Source of the DNA: an uncultured Duncaniella sp.
GTDB taxonomy: Bacteria; Bacteroidota; Bacteroidia; Bacteroidales; Muribaculaceae
Direction: 5' to 3'
NCBI GenBank assembly: GCA_910586305.1
Contig: CAJUGS010000008.1
Coordinates: 1 to 64,000, forward strand
DNA length: 64,000 nt
A model generated the notes under the pieces. That model was not told the origin of the DNA. It worked only from the letters and a program-made list of their open reading frames with translations, and searched no databases. Shown here in pieces: positions 62,949-64,000 of this stretch (position 1 is its first letter; the number at the start of each line of letters is the position of its first letter). The position numbers were made by a program, and so were the translations under genes.

Positions 62949-63077
62949 ATGACATATCTCAATGATCTACATACAATGCTGACTGCTGGTATATCTGCAG
63001 ACCGACAGGCAGAACGAAGAGTGAGACAGGCTATTGAAAATAAGCGAGCATGGAGTTGTGTCGCCGACAATATATAG
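62949..63077 (+). CDS. Small 42-codon ORF overlapping the polymerase start, unknown
   Basis: The ATG at 62949 opens 42 codons (beginning MTYLNDLHTMLTAG, rich in Arg and Ala) that end at 63077, 28 nt into the polymerase gene. An even shorter ORF (62890-62952, 20 codons) stops within its start codon (ATGA overlap). The arrangement is that of coupled leader ORFs, but length is too short for a firm call and I do not recognise the peptide. Confidence 0.25.
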   Translation: MTYLNDLHTMLTAGISADRQAERRVRQAIENKRAWSCVADNI

Positions 63078-64000
63078 CCATCGACCTCAAATCGTTCTAC
63101 GCTTCGGTGGAATGTGTCGACCGCGGACTGGATCCGCTCGACACCTACCTCGTTGTGGCAGATGCCTCCAGGACGGAGAAGACCATCTGCCTGGCCGTCT
63201 CACCACCACTCAAAGCTTGCGGCACCGGAGGGCGCCCGAGACTTTTCGAGGTGGTGCAGAAGGTCCGAGAAGCCAACCGACAGCGTGGCCGACAGGGCAG
63301 GTCCTACTCGAAGACCGTGCTCGACGCCTATCCTGAAATAGCGATAGACTATCTCGTGGCTCCCCCGCGGATGGCCCGCTATATCGAAGTCAGCACATTA
63401 GTCTACAATATCTATCTGCGCTATATTGCGCCGGAGGATATTCATGTCTATTCCATCGACGAGGTGTTCATGGATGTGACCCCCTATCTCGCCACCTACC
63501 GACTGACCGCCCGCGAACTGGCCGGAAAGATGATGCGCGAGGTACTTGCCGAGACCGGAGTGACGGCCACGGCAGGGATAGGCACGAATATGTATCTGTG
63601 CAAGATAGCCATGGATATCGTGGCCAAGAAGATGCCGGCCGACAGCGACGGGATGCGCATAGCCGAGCTCGACGAGATGACCTACCGCCGGAAACTGTGG
63701 GACCACACCCCGCTCACCGATTTCTGGCGCGTGGGGCGCGGAATCGCGGGTAGGCTCGCCGCCTACGGCCTACTCACCATGGGAGATCTGGCTCGATGCT
63801 CGCTCACACACGAGGATTTTCTCTACGGTATTCTCGGTGTAAACGCCCAGCTGCTCATAGACCACGCGTGGGGATGGGAGCCGGTGACGATGGATCTGGT
63901 AAAAAGCTACCGCCCGGCCACCCGGAGCATGAGCAGCGGGCAGGTATTGCAGTGTGCCTACACATCGCAGAAGGCGCGCAACGTGGTGCTCGAGATGGCC
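63050..64000 (+). CDS. Y-family DNA polymerase, UmuC/DinB-like (3' end outside window)
   Basis: 317 codons are present, open to the window edge. RRQYIAIDLKSFYASVECVD (Asp12) and HVYSIDEVFMDV (Asp137, Glu138) are the metal-binding motifs of translesion polymerases; GIGTNMYLCKIAMDIVAKK is the conserved palm segment. FWRVGRGIAGRLAAYGLLTM is the helix-hairpin-helix region, and RSMSSGQVLQC starts the little-finger domain. These enzymes copy past damaged bases. The ATG at 63050 fits the conserved N-terminus. The gene is not preceded by a UmuD/LexA-like gene in the window. Confidence 0.92.
   Translation, partial: MELCRRQYIAIDLKSFYASVECVDRGLDPLDTYLVVADASRTEKTICLAVSPPLKACGTGGRPRLFEVVQKVREANRQRGRQGRSYSKTVLDAYPEIAIDYLVAPPRMARYIEVSTLVYNIYLRYIAPEDIHVYSIDEVFMDVTPYLATYRLTARELAGKMMREVLAETGVTATAGIGTNMYLCKIAMDIVAKKMPADSDGMRIAELDEMTYRRKLWDHTPLTDFWRVGRGIAGRLAAYGLLTMGDLARCSLTHEDFLYGILGVNAQLLIDHAWGWEPVTMDLVKSYRPATRSMSSGQVLQCAYTSQKARNVVLEMA

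Noticed and set aside
1..64000. CRISPR arrays, rRNA or tRNA genes
   Set aside because: I looked for regularly spaced repeats, rRNA-like conserved blocks and cloverleaf/TTCGA-type segments in the intergenic regions and saw none.

Overview
The window looks like a chromosomal segment of a gut Bacteroidales bacterium, plausibly Muribaculaceae (S24-7). The signs are a SusC/SusD system with BACON and TIG accessory lipoproteins, a hybrid two-component regulator, a UpxY-type capsule antiterminator, a FeoA-FeoB fusion, few Shine-Dalgarno sites, and repeated matches to the Bacteroidetes promoter (TTTG, about 20 nt, TAnnTTTG). I saw no rRNA, tRNA or CRISPR array. The family-level placement is inference.

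Layout. 1-9950 (minus): an AT-rich surface polysaccharide locus read leftwards from a long leader: upxY, wzx flippase, wzy polymerase, GT4, WbsX-like protein, two GT2 enzymes, a secreted heparinase II/III-like lyase, and the first 17 codons of a UDP-sugar dehydrogenase cut by the window edge. 10-33 kb: mostly housekeeping genes: an Fsr-type exporter, pepT-miaA, an acyl-CoA ligase, a tsaC-like/sugar transferase/ClC operon, an AI-2E-family permease, GH28 plus a HAD phosphatase, feoAB, uvrB-ygiQ, a frameshifted DUF6056 membrane protein, an orphan tyrosine recombinase followed by a nested palindrome, and cstA. 33.6-60.5 kb: a large polysaccharide utilization locus. 60.6-64 kb: rlmB/trmH-type methyltransferase plus radA, and a Y-family polymerase running off the right edge.

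The utilization locus holds (minus strand, in order of transcription) GH42, GH2, GH29, GH97, susC, susD, a TIG surface glycan-binding protein, BACON-GH5 and GH31. The hybrid regulator is divergent from GH42, and a convergent GH97-esterase pair lies beyond it. The combination (endo-beta-glucanase, alpha-xylosidase-like GH31, two beta-galactosidases, alpha-fucosidase, esterase) best fits a decorated, fucosylated and possibly acetylated xyloglucan. SusC/D and the surface lipoproteins would capture and cut the polymer, the exo-enzymes would trim side chains in the periplasm, and the regulator would sense an oligosaccharide.

Points most worth a second look: three housekeeping genes whose full promoter ends 4-6 nt before the start codon (probable leaderless mRNAs); the structured upxY leader with a 48-codon ORF; the nested palindrome behind the recombinase; competing hairpins and dyads upstream of susC; a terminator-like hairpin directly before GH31; and a one-base frameshift in DUF6056 whose displaced C-terminus is still readable.
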